Source of the DNA: Mucilaginibacter xinganensis
Lineage (GTDB): Bacteria; Bacteroidota; Bacteroidia; Sphingobacteriales; Sphingobacteriaceae
Length of the DNA stretch: 60,991 bases
Assembly: GCA_026225055.1 (NCBI GenBank)
Contig: JAMFSA010000002.1
Span: 1-60,991, forward strand
Direction of reading: 5' to 3'
Positions 60,902 to 60,991 of the stretch are shown here, piece by piece. A program made the translations under genes and the position numbers. The stretch's first letter is position 1; every line of letters starts with the position of its first letter. Under the pieces are notes generated by a model that saw only the letters and a program-made list of their open reading frames with translations, was not told the origin of the DNA and did no database searches.

Positions 60902-60991
60902 CTTATCTTTCCTAACCGATTTTTGAAGCTGGTTAAGTAGAATGTAGCACCTTGTGAAGCACAGGTTGCTAAGACATCGCAGGGTCTAATC
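60902..60991 (-). ncRNA. SAM-I-type riboswitch (5' end cut by window)
   Basis: Read on the minus strand, the region contains GATTAGACCCT, CTTAGCAACCTGTGC, AAGGTGCTACATTC and GGAAAGATAAG in this order. These correspond to the conserved core of the S-box (SAM-I) aptamer: GCAACC of J3/4 area, AAGGTGCTA-type stretch of P4, and GAAAGATAAG of the closing P1 strand. The 5' strand of P1 and P2 lie outside the window. Between the aptamer and metH (60760-60901) is a hairpin GCGAAAGTC/GACTTTTCG (minus strand, 60869-60902) with no clear U-run, so the control mechanism is uncertain. It should reduce metH expression when SAM is plentiful. Confidence 0.8.

Noticed and set aside
1..60991. tRNA or rRNA genes
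   Set aside because: No stretch with the T-loop GTTC-A-A and matching acceptor stem was recognised in intergenic regions by eye; a tRNAscan run would be decisive.

Overview
The window reads as chromosomal DNA of a Bacteroidota bacterium of the Sphingobacteriaceae type; Mucilaginibacter or Pedobacter would fit, but this is inferred from gene content and not from a marker gene. Supporting signs are type IX secretion (T9SS) proteins with gliding-motility-type C-terminal domains, PorP/SprF and PorE-like outer-membrane proteins, family-specific proteins such as DUF5683, weak or absent Shine-Dalgarno sites, occasional TAnnTTTG-type -7 promoter elements, and many short palindromic repeats between genes. 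No rRNA, tRNA, CRISPR array or prophage was seen.

Layout. 0-3.5 kb: a three-gene operon (acyl-CoA synthetase, enoyl-CoA delta-isomerase, 2,4-dienoyl-CoA reductase) suited to unsaturated fatty acids. 3.8-6.7 kb: a small operon with a membrane protein, a winged-helix regulator, a frameshifted ferritin-like gene, DUF2809 and a DUF2236/MpaB-like protein; the same palindrome lies in front of its first and third genes. 6.7-20 kb (minus strand): a 3164-residue secreted repeat protein, a PorP/SprF protein and a PorE-architecture OmpA protein, followed by a small membrane protein and a LuxR-type HTH protein. 20-23.5 kb: an unusual 1-kb regulatory region and a STAND/NACHT-like NTPase. 23.5-27 kb: PnuC, a DUF559 nuclease gene enclosed by a 48-bp inverted repeat (a candidate mobile unit), and an M13 peptidase. 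27-30 kb: acyl-CoA dehydrogenase and a thioredoxin-like lipid- or envelope-associated protein. 29.8-35.4 kb (minus strand): housekeeping block parA, parB, DUF5683, dapB and two tandem signal peptidases. 35.6-48.7 kb: FMN reductase, a beta-barrel-like protein, a second T9SS protein, a PQQ-type sugar dehydrogenase, a TonB receptor, a cupin, a GH20 hexosaminidase, a BtuF-like binding protein and a LysE exporter. 48.7-53.2 kb: ribF, truB, alkB, and an AhpD-like/DUF1348/AraC operon with an AraC-type operator. 53.4-61 kb: an orphan FtsX/MacB-type permease, metF and metH, with a SAM-I-type riboswitch upstream of metH cut by the window edge.

How the parts connect. The giant adhesin, PorP and PorE-like proteins form a plausible export and anchoring set: the adhesin carries the T9SS type-B C-terminal signal, PorP would receive it at the outer membrane, and the OmpA protein would link it to peptidoglycan. 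metH and metF jointly make methionine from homocysteine and methyl-THF and are placed under SAM control. Interspersed palindromes belong to at least four repeat families. The most notable new candidate is the DUF559 nuclease gene framed by one of these families at 24.2-24.75 kb.
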